Assembly (NCBI RefSeq): GCF_050624435.1
Contig: NC_134542.1
Location: 15,495,997-15,559,996 of the forward strand
From: Tenrec ecaudatus
Lineage: Eukaryota > Chordata > Mammalia > Afrosoricida > Tenrecidae
Direction: 5' to 3'
DNA length: 64,000 bases
Shown: piece by piece, positions 10,880 to 20,599 of the stretch
How positions within the stretch are numbered: the first letter of the stretch is position 1
Layout: each line of letters opens with the position of its first letter
Position numbers and translations under genes: made by a program
The notes under the pieces: model-generated
Told to the model about the DNA's origin: nothing
Seen by the model: the letters and a program-made list of their open reading frames with translations, nothing else
Databases searched by the model: none

Positions 10880-11930
10880 TTTCTTTGTATAGTCTTTGAA
10901 TTTTGACCATGCCTGGAAATAACATTTTTATATCAAGAAAAAGAAGGAGCTCTGTTTGGAAAGTAAAGTGAAAAGCGAGGGCTTCCAAAACGTGTGACAA
11001 TAATTATCCTCAGGGGTCCACATTTGGAATGCTCAATCACTGTTCGGACCCTGTGTGGGAGACTGACAGATGTAACAAGAGCAGAAACCCAAGTGCCTCT
11101 CGGAACCACGCTGACCTGCTTTCCGCCCTCGCTCAAGCAGCCCTGCTCCACTGCCCCGCGAATCCTCCGACTCCTCCCCACTCCACCTTCCTTGACTTGA
11201 CACGCTCCCTCCAAAGAGACATTCCTTATTGACATTTGCAAATCTCCAGGTGGGGGGCTTTGTGCTGAGCTCACACATCCTCTGTCCTGAGACAGACAGC
11301 TCTCTACTCAGACTAGGACTAACCAGAAAAGTCCTCCGGCCAACCAAGTTCAGCTCTCTTAAGTGCTTGCTCTGAGCCGGGCTGGGAAGGGAGGGAAAGG
11401 GCAAAGCCGAGAGAAACGCCTCTTTGGGATGCTCGGGTGGCCTTTGGCCTCCATCCTACTACTTGTCAGAAAGGGCCTGTGATAAATTAAGTCTGCAAGC
11501 GGAAGTCTTGGACATTAGGAAAATGTGTTGGACTGGCCGCCCCAGTGAAAGGGCAGACAACAATTTCCATGGAAGCCGGATGGTAATGCGCACAGTTGGG
11601 AGCAGGCAGCGGCGGCACCATGGTCCAAGCGGAGGCAGGGTTTTGTTCCATTCCATTCAGCCTGAATGAGGCAATGGGCTTAGGCCCCAACTGTCCTACT
11701 TAGAATGAGGAGTAGGGGCAAGGCTTCACTGGTGACAAAGAGAAAGGCGGCCTAACCCCACACTGGTCTTGGTCATCTCATTTCCACTCCAGAAAGGACC
11801 CTGTTTAGAAATATTCATAAGGAAATCCCTCATCTTTATTTTTCAATTTAACAATCATATGAAACTATGGTCCACAGGGAACAAAAGGACGATTTCAGAT
11901 ATTTTTGTAGGAAGGCATTCCTGAAGTTAA
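10880..11930. other. Repeat-poor unique-looking stretch, possible conserved non-coding DNA
   Basis: About 1 kb without repeat landmarks and with mixed composition, including GC-richer parts (11090-11200 and 11560-11640) and AT-rich parts. Several overlapping frames on both strands (up to 123 codons antisense at 11033-11404) run through it but have no recognised domain, no evident splice-flanked structure and overlap each other. It is the best candidate in the first 15 kb for a conserved regulatory element, judged only from absence of repeats. Confidence 0.35.
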
Positions 11931-11934
11931 TGTA

Positions 11935-12045
11935 GGTGCAGAAAGCCTCGTCTTTCTCCTGTAAAGCTGGTCGTGATTTCGAACTGCTGAGCTTGCATGA
12001 GCAGCTCAATGCATAACCTGCTCACCCGCTATGTCACCAGGCTCC
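11935..12045 (-). mobile_element. AfroSINE fragment, antisense
   Basis: The + strand reads GAAAGCCTCGTCTTTCTCCT, TTTCGAACTGCTGAGCTTGC and GCTATGTCACCAGGCTCC, the head half of an AfroSINE in reverse. Confidence 0.7.
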
Positions 12046-12129
12046 TTCATTTTTATTGACTGAAAAATAGACTCAAACTAGTCACTAATCTAAGATTGCC
12101 TTTGAAAATAAAACATGACTTACTTTATT

Positions 12130-12320
12130 AAGGAGTCCTGTTGGGGCTTTTTTAACCCAAAGACCAGCAGTTCAAAACCACCAACCGCACTGCAGGAGAA
12201 AGAAGAAGCTTTCAACTCCTGTAAAGACTTATGGTCTCAGAAACTCCAGGGGCAGGTCAACCTTGTCCTATAGGCTTGCTATGAGTTGGCAATCGACTCA
12301 ATGACAATGAGGTTTTATAC
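12130..12320 (+). mobile_element. AfroSINE
   Basis: AAGGAGTCCTGTTGGGGC, ACCAGCAGTTCAAAACCACC, GACTTATGGTCTCAGAAACT, GTCCTATAGGCTTGCTATGA and GGCAATCGACTCAATGACAA occur in the expected order. The head is damaged around 12145-12160. Confidence 0.75.
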
Positions 12321-12324
12321 TTCA

Positions 12325-12890
12325 CTGATATGGAATCACTTGTGTTCACTCATCTTGTACGGTACTTCCAGTTAGTTGATGTTTAAGAAATAACTTTTGG
12401 TGTTTGTTTTCTTGGTTGATTTCTTCTTCTTCCTTTTGAATAAAGGTGTTTCTCATCTTTAATGACTGGATAAATGAGAGTAGATTGTTGCTAAGAATGG
12501 TCTTAGAGCGGGCTTTTAAAATGTTTTCTAAATCATTTTGCTCAAGAAAATATAAACCCATTGTGTTCAAGGCACTGGCAAGTCCTGGCCTCCCCGTGTG
12601 ACAAGAGAATTACTCTCAAGGGCGCTGCATCTTTACGGAAGCAAGTCACCAAGCCTTTCTCTGATGGGGACTGCCTGCCTTGGGACCACCAACCCCAAGG
12701 GTAGCTGCTGATTGAAAAGCAGGTGCAAAAACAGAAAATCAGTTGCAGCCCCTGGGTGTCTCAAGAAAAGCTAGCTTGTCTCTCGGGGACACCAAGGTCA
12801 ATTGGCACAACATAAGCCACAAAGGAAATGGTCTATATTCTATTTGGAACAGGGCCTGGGATCTTCAAAGGTAGTGCGTGGCCATCTCAG
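12325..12890. other. No recognised feature
   Basis: About 560 bp. An antisense frame at 12346-12570 is lysine- and glutamate-rich by composition only. No repeat landmark or gene was recognised. Confidence 0.35.
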
Positions 12891-12894
12891 ATGG

Positions 12895-13500
12895 AATCAC
12901 CGGTGTTTCTCTGCCAGGAGCAAAGAAGAGTGAAGAAAATCAATGATCCCTGAAAACAATTCATTCAAAGGGCTCAAGACCCGTGTGGACCTAGGCTTTC
13001 ATGATTCTGAGGCCAGAACTATTTATCGCTACTGACAACTATGAAAGGGACTACATTACAAGGTTCTGGTGGAGTAGGAAAAGATAGGGAACAAAACTAA
13101 TGTCCACAATAAGGACCAGGGTTTCTGGTCAAACTGAGATTGGTGGAACCCCAAGACAGTGGCTTTTAACCTCCCACTGGGTGTAGAACTGTTCCATTTT
13201 CAGCCAAACACGAGACAGCTGTATCAGGTGAGCAATAACACTAGGGGGTACGCACTCCTTAGAACTGTCAACTGTTGGAGATCAAAAGGGGTAGCTCTTG
13301 ATCAAGAGCAAAATGTCAGCAATGGGAAAGGGTAAGCACAGAAGAAGAAATGAAGAAGGGAAACAGGAAGGAAGTGAGATGGGGGATGCAACCTTGCAGA
13401 TCGGATTGCAATCAAGGACATGAAACAAATTGTGTGTGAATCATTGAATGGAAAACTGATTTACTCTATAAACCTTTTACTCAATAAAACATTTTTTAAA
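12895..13500 (+). mobile_element. Unclassified LINE-like 3' repeat, copy A
   Basis: This stretch aligns with 16380-17665: GAGCAATAACACTAGGGGGT, CCTTAGAACTGTCAACTG, TTGGAGATCAA here correspond to GAGCAGTGACACTAGTGAGG, CCTTAGAATCATCAAAGG, TTGGAGACCAA there, and both end with a CTGTAAACCTTNACT-like segment before an AATAAA and an A-rich tail. The polyadenylation-type end indicates a retroposon. No coding part was seen and I could not name the family. Confidence 0.55.
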
Positions 13501-13624
13501 AGAAAACATGGTTTGCTTTTTCTTAAGCGTTCTCACCTATTGGGTAGCCAGGAAGGATAAACATCTACATTTTAGGTTAGTCCAGTTTTTTTTTTCCAAT
13601 TAAAAAATTAAATAGTTTTTCTAG

Positions 13625-13795
13625 ACAAATGCCAGGAGACTTGATGCTAGAGTGTTTAAGTGTTTGACTGCAAACCCACCAGCTGCCTGGTAGGAGACTG
13701 TGTTCTTAAAATTTTTAGTCTTAAAAACCCTATGGGATAGTTCTACTCTGGCTTACAGAGTCACTGTGAGTTGTGATTGACTGACCGTGAGTTAT
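13625..13795 (+). mobile_element. AfroSINE, diverged
   Basis: Contains TGTTTAAGTGTTTGACTGCA, AACCCTATGGGATAGTTCTA, CTCTGGCTTACAGAGTCACT and GAGTTGTGATTGACTG, an AfroSINE in sense orientation with many substitutions. Confidence 0.6.
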
Positions 13796-13894
13796 GGATT
13801 CAAAGACAAATGCTAAGTCCTTTCAAATCTTTCATACTTCTCTACTTGTCTCCACAAAAGCCTCTGGAATTCATGGACGCGTATCGTGCACCAG

Positions 13895-14100
13895 CGGAGC
13901 CCTGATAGCACAATGGTTAAGGGCTTAAATGCAGATCCAAAGGCTAGTGGTTTGCGCCCCCCAGTTGCTCCGGGGAGAAGGCTACGGTCGTCTGCTTTGA
14001 TAAAGACTTGCAACCTGAGAAAGCCCGTGAGCAAGTCTCCTCTGGTTTACAGGGTCACAATGACTTGGGATCAATTCGACAACGTGGTTATCATTGACTA
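13895..14100 (+). mobile_element. AfroSINE, near full length
   Basis: GCGGAGCCCTGATAGCACAA, TGGTTAAGGGCTTAAATGC, CCCCCAGTTGCTCCGGGGAG, GACTTGCAACCTGAGAAAGC and ACAGGGTCACAATGACTTGG follow the SINE order. Two small frames crossing it in opposite directions are incidental. Confidence 0.85.
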
Positions 14101-14369
14101 GGTGCTGTGGGTGCGGGGGTGGTCTGTCCGGTGTCCAGGAACCCACTCTGATCTCTGCTGCAGGGGGCTTATGCTGATCCCTCTCGGGTCTGGGCGACCG
14201 CTTAGCAGTGTCTGATCCCACTGTATCTTTTGGGATGGTCTTCTGGTACCTGGTGTTCTGGTCTCTAGAATCTCTATTTGTGCTGACCCAAGACCTCTGC
14301 TGGTCCACCTCCATGCTCAGAAAGTCCACATCATTGCTTCTCCTTCCTGGCCTATAAAACAAACAAAAC

Positions 14370-14550
14370 CACACACGCACGGCCATTGAGTCCATCCCAA
14401 CTTCTGGAACTTGATGCATGCGTTTCCAAGATGTTACGCTTTCTGGGAACAGAAAGCTCTGGCTCTCTCCCAAGGAGCGGCTGGTGGTTTCAAACTGCTG
14501 GCCTTGTGGATTTCAGCCCAACGCAGAGCCACTGTGGCACCAGAACTCCA
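14370..14550 (-). mobile_element. AfroSINE, antisense
   Basis: The + strand gives GCACGGCCATTGAGTCCATC, CAAGGAGCGGCTGGTGGTTT, CAAACTGCTGGCCTTGTGG and GAGCCACTGTGGCACCAGAA, the full reversed SINE. Confidence 0.85.
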
Positions 14551-14929
14551 GGAAGGCATGAGTCCCCTGCTTGGGAATCAGGAGTACTACTTCAGGCTCA
14601 TGTAGCCCTCAGCTTCTCACTGCCTCCCCACCGTCACCTCAGCAGCACATTAGACTGCACCAAACATACGGCTGCAATTCACCTAGGGGCCCAAAGTGCT
14701 TCCCATGCCACACCAAAGTGAGTCACTTGCCCTCCTATCCTCTGCCCCAAATTCTTTCTCTAACTTCATATGGAGGGAGGAGAATCCAGAGCCCCAGGCC
14801 AAGACTGAGTCCTATGAAGTGGAGGTGAGGCAAGCTTCCACCCCCAACCTCTGATCCAATTTTGAGACCAACTATCCCTCTCAAAACACTTTCTACTTCT
14901 CTGTTGAGTTTGATAATTCATTGCAATGA

Positions 14930-15725
14930 TCACACAGAGCTCACACACATAATGACAGTTATGGAGTTCATCAGGGAAGGAAGAAGTTACAATTCAGGTT
15001 CCGGAATGCTCAAAATACAGTTCTGTTCAGTTGTTCCTCCAGGCAGATAATACAAATGGCTTTCAGTTTGCCAATAAGCACCTAGAGCAGCGGTTCTCAA
15101 CCTGTGGGTTGCGACCCCTTTGGGGGTCAAATGATCCTTTCACAGGGGTCACCTGATTCATCTCAGTAGCAAAATGACAGGCTGAAGTAGCAACGAATGT
15201 AATTTTATGGTTGAGGTTGACCATAACATGAGGAACTGTGTGAAAGGGTCGAGGCATTAGGAAGGTTGAGAACCACTGGCCTAGAGGTTGACCAGCATAT
15301 CTCCTAACCAAAGGCACTCAGCTTTCTCGCTTTGCGGCCTAGAAAGCTCACTGGGCTATCTGTTACTAGTCCTCTGATGGTCTCCTGATTCTGCTGCCAC
15401 CATTTCTCTGTCACTTGCCCTTCCCATCTCTGGTGTTGCAGCTGTCTGTCTCTGTCTCCTGAGCCAAGCACATTCCCAGCACAGAGATCCAAAAGGATGT
15501 ACTCCACTCCCAGTTCTTGTTTTCTGTAGCTCATGAGGTTCCCAGCTCTCTGCTTTTCTCTCTAGTATGATAAAAGGTGTGGTTCAATCTAGGGCATGAC
15601 TTCAGCAAGGTGATGAAGGCTGGTAACTTGACTAAGGTAATGACTGGGGTAAAGGTCTCCACTTGAGTCACACCCTAATCCCGCCACACTAACATAACAA
15701 ACAGCTCACTCTCCAACGGGATCAT
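14930..15725. mobile_element. Unclassified LTR-like repeat, copy 1 (split by SPIN)
   Basis: The right half shares a run of segments with 22020-22415: TGATTCTGCTGCCACCATTT versus TGGTTCTGCTGCCTCTGCCG, ATTTCTCTGT, a TGATAAAAGGTGTGGTTCAA versus GGTAAAAGGTATGACTCAA segment, ACTTGAGTCACAC and an end AACAGCTCACTCTCCAACGG versus AGCAGCTAACTCACTTTCAA. Two copies prove a dispersed repeat. The pattern suggests an LTR or a similar non-coding element but I saw no TSD. A SPIN-like element interrupts it at 15088-15278. Confidence 0.5.
15088..15278 (+). mobile_element. SPIN-like non-autonomous hAT transposon, copy 1
   Basis: A 191-bp element with inverted ends: CAGCGGTTCTCAACCTGTGG at the left and GGTTGAGAACCACTG at the right. 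Inside are GCGACCCCTTTGGGGGTCAA, TAGCAAAATGACAGGCTGAA, AATTTTATGGTTGAGG and AACATGAGGAACTGTG. Flanks ACCTAGAG (15080-15087) and GCCTAGAG (15279-15286) form an 8-bp target duplication with one mismatch, the size made by hAT transposases. The sequence matches the SPIN family recorded as horizontally transferred into tenrec, bushbaby, murine rodents, bat, opossum, lizard and frog. No transposase is encoded, so it was mobilised in trans. Confidence 0.92.
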
Positions 15726-15732
15726 AATGATA

Positions 15733-15840
15733 GGCACGCTGCTGGTTTTAGATGCCACTGAGTCGGATCCAACTGTGTACAACAGAACAAAACACCCGAT
15801 CCGGCACCATCTTCACAATTGTTATTTTGTTTGAAAGCCT
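15733..15840 (-). mobile_element. RTE LINE 3' tip, antisense
   Basis: The + strand reads GGTTTTAGATGCCACTGAGT, CGGATCCAACTGTGTACAAC, AGAACAAAACACCCGATCC and ACCATCTTCACAATTGTTAT, the reverse of the RTE end. Confidence 0.7.
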
Positions 15841-15844
15841 TGTT

Positions 15845-16379
15845 GCAATTAATTAAAATTTTCTTTCATAAAGTAGAAATTCTACCAACCAACTAGACTG
15901 ACCTGAGGAAATTAAAAAAGAATACTTCTGGTTCTCACTGTCACATAGTCTCAAGTCTGACCACCAAACCTCTCGCCCTGTTACTGCTGGGTGCCACACT
16001 CTAAGGTAATGGCCCAAACTGAAGATTAGCCTTCCTGTTCTCTTGAGTATTTGTCTTTAATTTGAAGCTCTGCGATGTATTCCTTCAATGGATGGGCGGC
16101 TAACGGAGCTACAAATTTTATAGACTATGAAACGATACCAAACACACTTCAAAATGCCATCAACCCTACAATTGTTCGCCAGGCTCACGAGTCCAGAGGG
16201 CTCCAGATGGAACAGGATTCTGATCCCCAGTCACCGCCTTTATCATTGCAGCCAACCATGCCACCATGAGCAAGTGACTCGGACCTCGAGGCCTGAAATG
16301 ACCTCTGCGAAATAAAGACAACACTTCAGTAAGATTGGGAAGATTATAGAGGATAAGACGAGCCCTTGCTTACCCAGCA
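15845..16379. other. No confidently recognised feature
   Basis: About 530 bp. The part from 16075 to 16320 may belong to the adjoining unclassified retroposon copy B, but I have no second copy that reaches this far. Two overlapping frames of 62-64 codons here are not supported as genes. Confidence 0.35.
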
Positions 16380-16944
16380 CCAGACACCTTGCTCCATGAA
16401 CATGTTATGAAGATCATTGAAGATGGGGACTCCGGGCTCAGACTTGGTCGGAAAGTCCAGGAAATGCAACCTTGAGTGATTGTCCTTGGCTCACGTCTCT
16501 GGGCAGGTGCTCTCAAGGACTCGGGCATCAAAAAGTCTTGGTCCCTCAAGGAGCGCTTGCCTCGGTTTACCGTGGTTGCTATGAAGAAAATCTCCAAAGC
16601 CAGGACGGTCCCTGAACAACCAGGATGCGGTCCCTTAGAGATGGACCTTTAAGCTCTCCCATGTGTAATCAGAAGGAAGGCAGCCCCTGAGGAAATCTCA
16701 TTTCTTTGGAGGTTCCTGAGGGACCTGGAGAAAAGGAGGAGTGTCGTGAGAGCAGTGACACTAGTGAGGTGCGGACACCTTAGAATCATCAAAGGTTGGA
16801 GACCAACAGGGCCCCATTAACCCCGGGACAAAGTTCAGAATGGTTCCGAAAGAAAGACGATGGTCCTCAGGAAACACAAGGGGGAAGAGGGGTGAGTGGT
16901 GGTGCCCTGTGAGGACTGCAGTCGAGAATAGGGAGCAAGATCGC

Positions 16945-17580
16945 TATGAGCCCTAACTCTAACACCAGCCTCAGTGTAACCCCTAGTTAACTCCAACCGT
17001 GACCTTCCTTCATCCTAACTCTCTTTTTAAAAAAGATCATTTTACTGGGGGCTCCTACAACTCTTATCACAATTCATACATCCGTCCATTGTGTCAGGCA
17101 CATTTGTACATTTGCTGCCATCATCATTCTCAAAACATTTGCTTTCTACTTGAGCCCTTGGTGTCAGCTCCTCATTAGTCCCCTCTCTCCCCCTGCCTCC
17201 CTACCTCCCCGTCTCCCTCCCTCATGAACCTGTGATAATTTATGAATTATTATTGTCATATTTTACACTGTCTGACATCTCCCTTCACCCACTTTCTGTT
17301 GTCTTTCCCCCAGGGAGGGGGTTATATGTAGATCCTTATAATCGGTTCCCCCTTTCCACCCCACCTCCCTCCACCCTGCAGTATCACCATTCTCACCACT
17401 GGTCCTGAAGGGATCGTCTGTCCTGGATTCCTTGTGTTTCCAGTTCCTATCTAATCCTAAACTTAACCGTGACTTGAGTCCTAAAGCCTAACAACTCCTA
17501 CCCCTACACCTAAACCCAGCCCGAACACAAGACCCACACCAACCCATTAAGCCTAATTGTAACACTAGCTCTAACAACAA
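16945..17580 (+). repeat. Degenerate CCTAAY-rich array, split by a LINE insertion
   Basis: GCCCTAACTCTAACACC, GTAACCCCTAGTTAACTCC and TTCATCCTAAC before the insertion, and ATCCTAAACTTAACC, GAGTCCTAAAGCCTAACAAC, CCTACACCTAAACCCAGCC and GCCTAATTGTAACACTAGC after it. The repeated CCTAA core is loosely telomere-like, but spacing is irregular, so this may be a decayed minisatellite. Confidence 0.45.
17019..17453 (-). mobile_element. G-rich L1-type 3'-end family, antisense copy with TSD
   Basis: The + strand starts CTCTCTTTTTAAAAAAGATC, then TTTACTGGGGGCTCCTACAA, CAAAACATTTGCTTTCTACT, a C-rich tract at 17178-17222, ATGAATTATTATTGTCATAT and AGTTCCTATCT. The direct repeat ATCCTAA lies at 17012-17018 and 17454-17460. 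The insertion splits a CCTAA-rich array, so it is younger than that array. Confidence 0.85.
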
Positions 17581-17867
17581 TAAGACTTTTAAAATGTGTA
17601 AGAATTGTCTACTGGAAAATGGATCTCTTCTGTAAACCTTCACTGGGTTCACAATAAAGTTAAAGAAAATTAAGAAAGAGTTTGGAGTTCACTCTGAGAG
17701 TTGGCTTGGAATCACTCGCCCCTTGGCTGTCTTGTTGACGCCCATCTGGTACTAAGGGCCCAGGAGCTCATGGAGATCAATACTTATCCTCAGGGGAAGA
17801 AGCCCCTGCCACTGCCACTGGCGGACCTTACTCCAGTCAGGCTGACTGCTCTAGAGTCTGGATAACT

Positions 17868-18650
17868 TTTAAAAATCAAGTTTATTGGGGATTAATTTAC
17901 ACACATTTGACGGGAGTCTGATGAATGAAATAGTCCAGGAACTACCCCCACAAGCATCTAAATCAGTGGTTTTCCACCTTCCTCATGCCGCGGGACCCTT
18001 TCATACAGTTCCTCATGTTATGGGGACCCCCCAACCATAAAATTATTTTCATTGCTACCTCACAACTGCCATTCTGTTACGGTTATGAATTGGGTGACCC
18101 CTGTGAAAGGGTTGTTCGGCTCCCAAAGGGGTCGTGACCCACAGGTTGAGAACCGCTTATCTAAATCATTGTCTCCCTTTTGAGGGCTCATCTCTCTGCC
18201 TGTGGTTTAAAATATAGAACAGTTTTAGTAAAATATAGTTCAACTGCATTAAAATATAGTGCATATGTAGTAAAACAGATGGGTTTAAAGTCCCATCATG
18301 AATTTAAGAACCTCTTCATTTCCCCCAAATAAGCCTTTAAATGTCACTCCCCACTTCTCCCAACACATTTCTTCCCTGCACCGCGCCCTGCTCATTGTCG
18401 TCAGGAAGTCACCTCCCAGCCACTGCAGTCATGGGGCCAAGAGCAGCTCTAGAGGGTTCTCTTGGCTATGACCTTGACAGAAGCACATCAACCAGGCCTT
18501 CCTTCCCTGGTGCCACTAAGTGTGGGTGGGCCTGCCAACCTTCAAGTGAGTCATCAAGCACAGACCTTTTACACCAAGAGCAACCCCTCACCTACTTTCT
18601 GTCTCCATAGATTTGACGATTCTAGACGCTTCATCTAAAGAATGGACGCG
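17868..18650 (-). mobile_element. Old L1M-like 3' UTR, antisense, split by SPIN
   Basis: The right part carries CTACTTTCTGTCTCCATAGA, TTTGACGATTCTAGACGCTT and CATCTAAAGAATGG, the antisense signature of old mammalian L1M 3' regions (normally TTTCTGTCTCTATGGATTTG, TATTCTGGACATTTCAT). The left start AAAATCAAGTTTATTGGGG fits the 3' terminus in reverse. A SPIN-like element occupies 17964-18158. The left assignment is weaker than the right. Confidence 0.5.
17964..18158 (-). mobile_element. SPIN-like non-autonomous hAT transposon, copy 2
   Basis: A 195-bp copy in reverse orientation: CAGTGGTTTTCCACCTTCC at the left, AAAATTATTTTCATTGCTAC inside, and AGGGGTCGTGACCCACAGGT then TGAGAACCGCTT at the right. 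It is flanked by a perfect 8-bp duplication, ATCTAAAT at 17956-17963 and 18159-18166. This is the cleanest hAT signature of the three copies. Confidence 0.95.
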
Positions 18651-18936
18651 AGTCTTCCTGGGAGAGAGAGGCCGACACTCTAGGTCATGGAGTCTATGAA
18701 GATTATTTAGAGGCCAGCAAGTCTTTGGGCCCCCATGGAAGCTCATTTCCTGCTGCTGCTTTTAAATGAGAATGAACTCCAAGTCCCTTACCAGTCTCAC
18801 CCGTGAGTACCCCTGAGATTTCAGACTTGAGACTGTGTCAGTATCTGCCCAGAAATTCCTAGCCGTCCTACGGCCCAGGGATGAATCATTGGCTGGTGCC
18901 CTGGAAGCCTCTTGGTATTATAGCATGCCGCTAACT

Positions 18937-19134
18937 CAGTGGTTCTCAACCTGTGGGTCCCGACCCCTTTAGGGGGGGGGTCGAAAGACCCTTTCACAGA
19001 GGTCACCCAATTCATAACAGTAGCAAAATGACAGTTATGTAGTAGCAATAAAAATAATTTTATGGTTGGGGGGTCTCCGCAACATGAGGCACTGTTTAAA
19101 AGGGTCACGGCATTAAGAAGGTTGAGAAGCCCTG
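18937..19134 (+). mobile_element. SPIN-like non-autonomous hAT transposon, copy 3
   Basis: A 198-bp sense copy: CAGTGGTTCTCAACCTGTGG, GACCCCTTTAGGGGGGGGTC, TAGCAAAATGACAGTTATGT, AATAATTTTATGGTTGGGGG and AAGAAGGTTGAGAAGCCCTG. Flanks CGCTAACT and TCCTAACT agree at 6 of 8 positions, an eroded 8-bp duplication. Confidence 0.9.
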
Positions 19135-19139
19135 TCCTA

Positions 19140-19600
19140 ACTAATGTGCAGACGTGCTCTAATTGTTCCAGAACTCCTCCACGGCAGTTCCCTAGGCACA
19201 GTTCTTGTTAAATCGACTACTTCAGATTCCTCTTCTAGGACTACCGGGTCCTGGAAATGTGTTCTTGCTAATGAGCTTCAACAAAAACACCCCAAACCAA
19301 GCCAGTTGCCAGTACGTTGATTGCAAATCATGGCCACCCGGTGCATTTCAGAGTGTTTTGGAAGAAAGGCGAGTGAGCTATTTCCATGGAGAATGCTGTG
19401 GAGTGCGGCTCTCCTCTGCAGTGTTGGGTTGACGTGACACAGAATAATGGATCTAACTGCTTGTGCCACCCAAGAACTCTTTCCAGATGCACCTGATCAA
19501 ACCACGGGAATCAAGCCAAGTGCTTTCCCTGTCGGTGTGAGAATGCGGCTATCAAGGGGAAACTGCTATGACTCTTAAGCATTCCAGAAGAGGGTTTCTT
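19140..19600. other. No recognised feature
   Basis: About 460 bp. Frames on both strands at 19205-19432 and 19278-19469 overlap and have no recognised domain. Confidence 0.35.
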
Positions 19601-19800
19601 TTTAATAACAATTTTTATTAGATGGGGGTTTACATTCAGAGATCAATGTTACAGTTTAAACTATGAATCAATCCCCAATGGTTTCCCCCTCCCCGGCTCC
19701 TTGATTTCTCCTCTCCCTCTTGTGAATGGCTTCATTCCATTTCATCTAGTTAACACTATCCACAATGTAGCCCATTGCTTTATCTCTCCTTTTCTCTGTT
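19601..19800 (-). mobile_element. LINE-like 3' end, antisense, unclassified
   Basis: The + strand begins TTAATAACAATTTTTATTAG then ATGGGGGTTTACATTCAGAG, continues with a C-rich stretch (CCCCCTCCCCGGCTCC) and a pyrimidine-rich run. A T/A-rich start followed by C-rich sequence is the mirror image of a G-rich LINE 3' UTR with a poly(A) end. The family was not named. Confidence 0.4.
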
Positions 19801-20254
19801 ACACCGACCTCCCCGCCCCATTTTTTTAAGAGAGAATTTTGTTTCAATGAAGAAATTGTGAAACTTGCGGTCAAAGTTATAAAAATGGATGTAGAGAACG
19901 TTATAGGAAATAAATCACTAACAAGAAGGGAGAAAAGCATGCCAATGAGCGATCATCTCACCGAGTAAAGCATGCACATCTGTATGAGTCAAACGAGCAA
20001 GAGAGAAGTAGAACATGCCATTTCAACATCAAGACACATTTGGGTAGTTAGTACCAGCCAATGCCCTGAATTCCTGGTGCTTCTTGTCGATTTCATAGTA
20101 AGGAAGCGGAATACAGAATGTTCTGAGGACCACATCACTCAAATCAAGTACATCTTCAGCAGTGAGGCTCTTAATCGATAGCTTTCAAGCAATTTTGGTT
20201 GCTCCACACCAGGAAACTTAGTTTTCACCCAGACAATGTACACACACACTTGTA

Positions 20255-20545
20255 ATATTTCTTTTTAAAATGTTTTATTCGTACATAACCCATGTATCAT
20301 ACAATTCAATAGTTTGAGCACTTAAGAAGAGTTGTACAATCCTTATCATAATCAATTTCAGAACATTTTCTTCTTCCTATACTTATTGTTATCAGCTAGC
20401 TCCCCAGGTCCCCCAAACTCCTCTACCACCCCACCCCCAAAAAGCCCCAACCAACCAGCAATCTGTCTCCATAGATTTACCTACCCTGGATACACAAAAA
20501 CACACCCCAAACAAAACAAAACAACAATAACAAACTAAAATACAG
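20255..20545 (-). mobile_element. Old L1M-like 3' UTR, antisense
   Basis: Landmarks on the + strand: AAAATGTTTTATTCGTACAT, CATACAATTCAATAGTTTG, GTTGTACAATCCTTATCATA, TTCAGAACATTTTCTTC and CTGTCTCCATAGATTTACC. This is the common antisense order of L1M 3' sequences in placental mammals. Confidence 0.65.
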
Positions 20546-20599
20546 GAAAAACTTCCTCAAAAAGAAAGAAAATATTAAAAACTAGAACAAATTTAAAAT

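Larger units (their letters stand above)
16380..17665 (+). mobile_element. Unclassified LINE-like 3' repeat, copy B (interrupted)
   Basis: Homologous to 12895-13500 (see the matching segments given there). The 3' end is GATCTCTTCTGTAAACCTTC, ACTGGGTTCACAATAAAG followed by an A-rich tail. Unlike copy A it contains a degenerate CCTAA-rich array at 16945-17580, which is itself broken by an antisense LINE 3'-end insertion at 17019-17453. Confidence 0.55.

Noticed and set aside
11033..11404. 123-codon antisense frame as an exon
   Set aside because: Three other frames overlap it on the opposite strand; no splice-flanked exon or known domain was recognised. Kept only as part of a possible conserved non-coding block.
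13982..14473. 163-codon antisense frame
   Set aside because: It starts in one AfroSINE and ends in another, with only ~260 bases of other sequence between.
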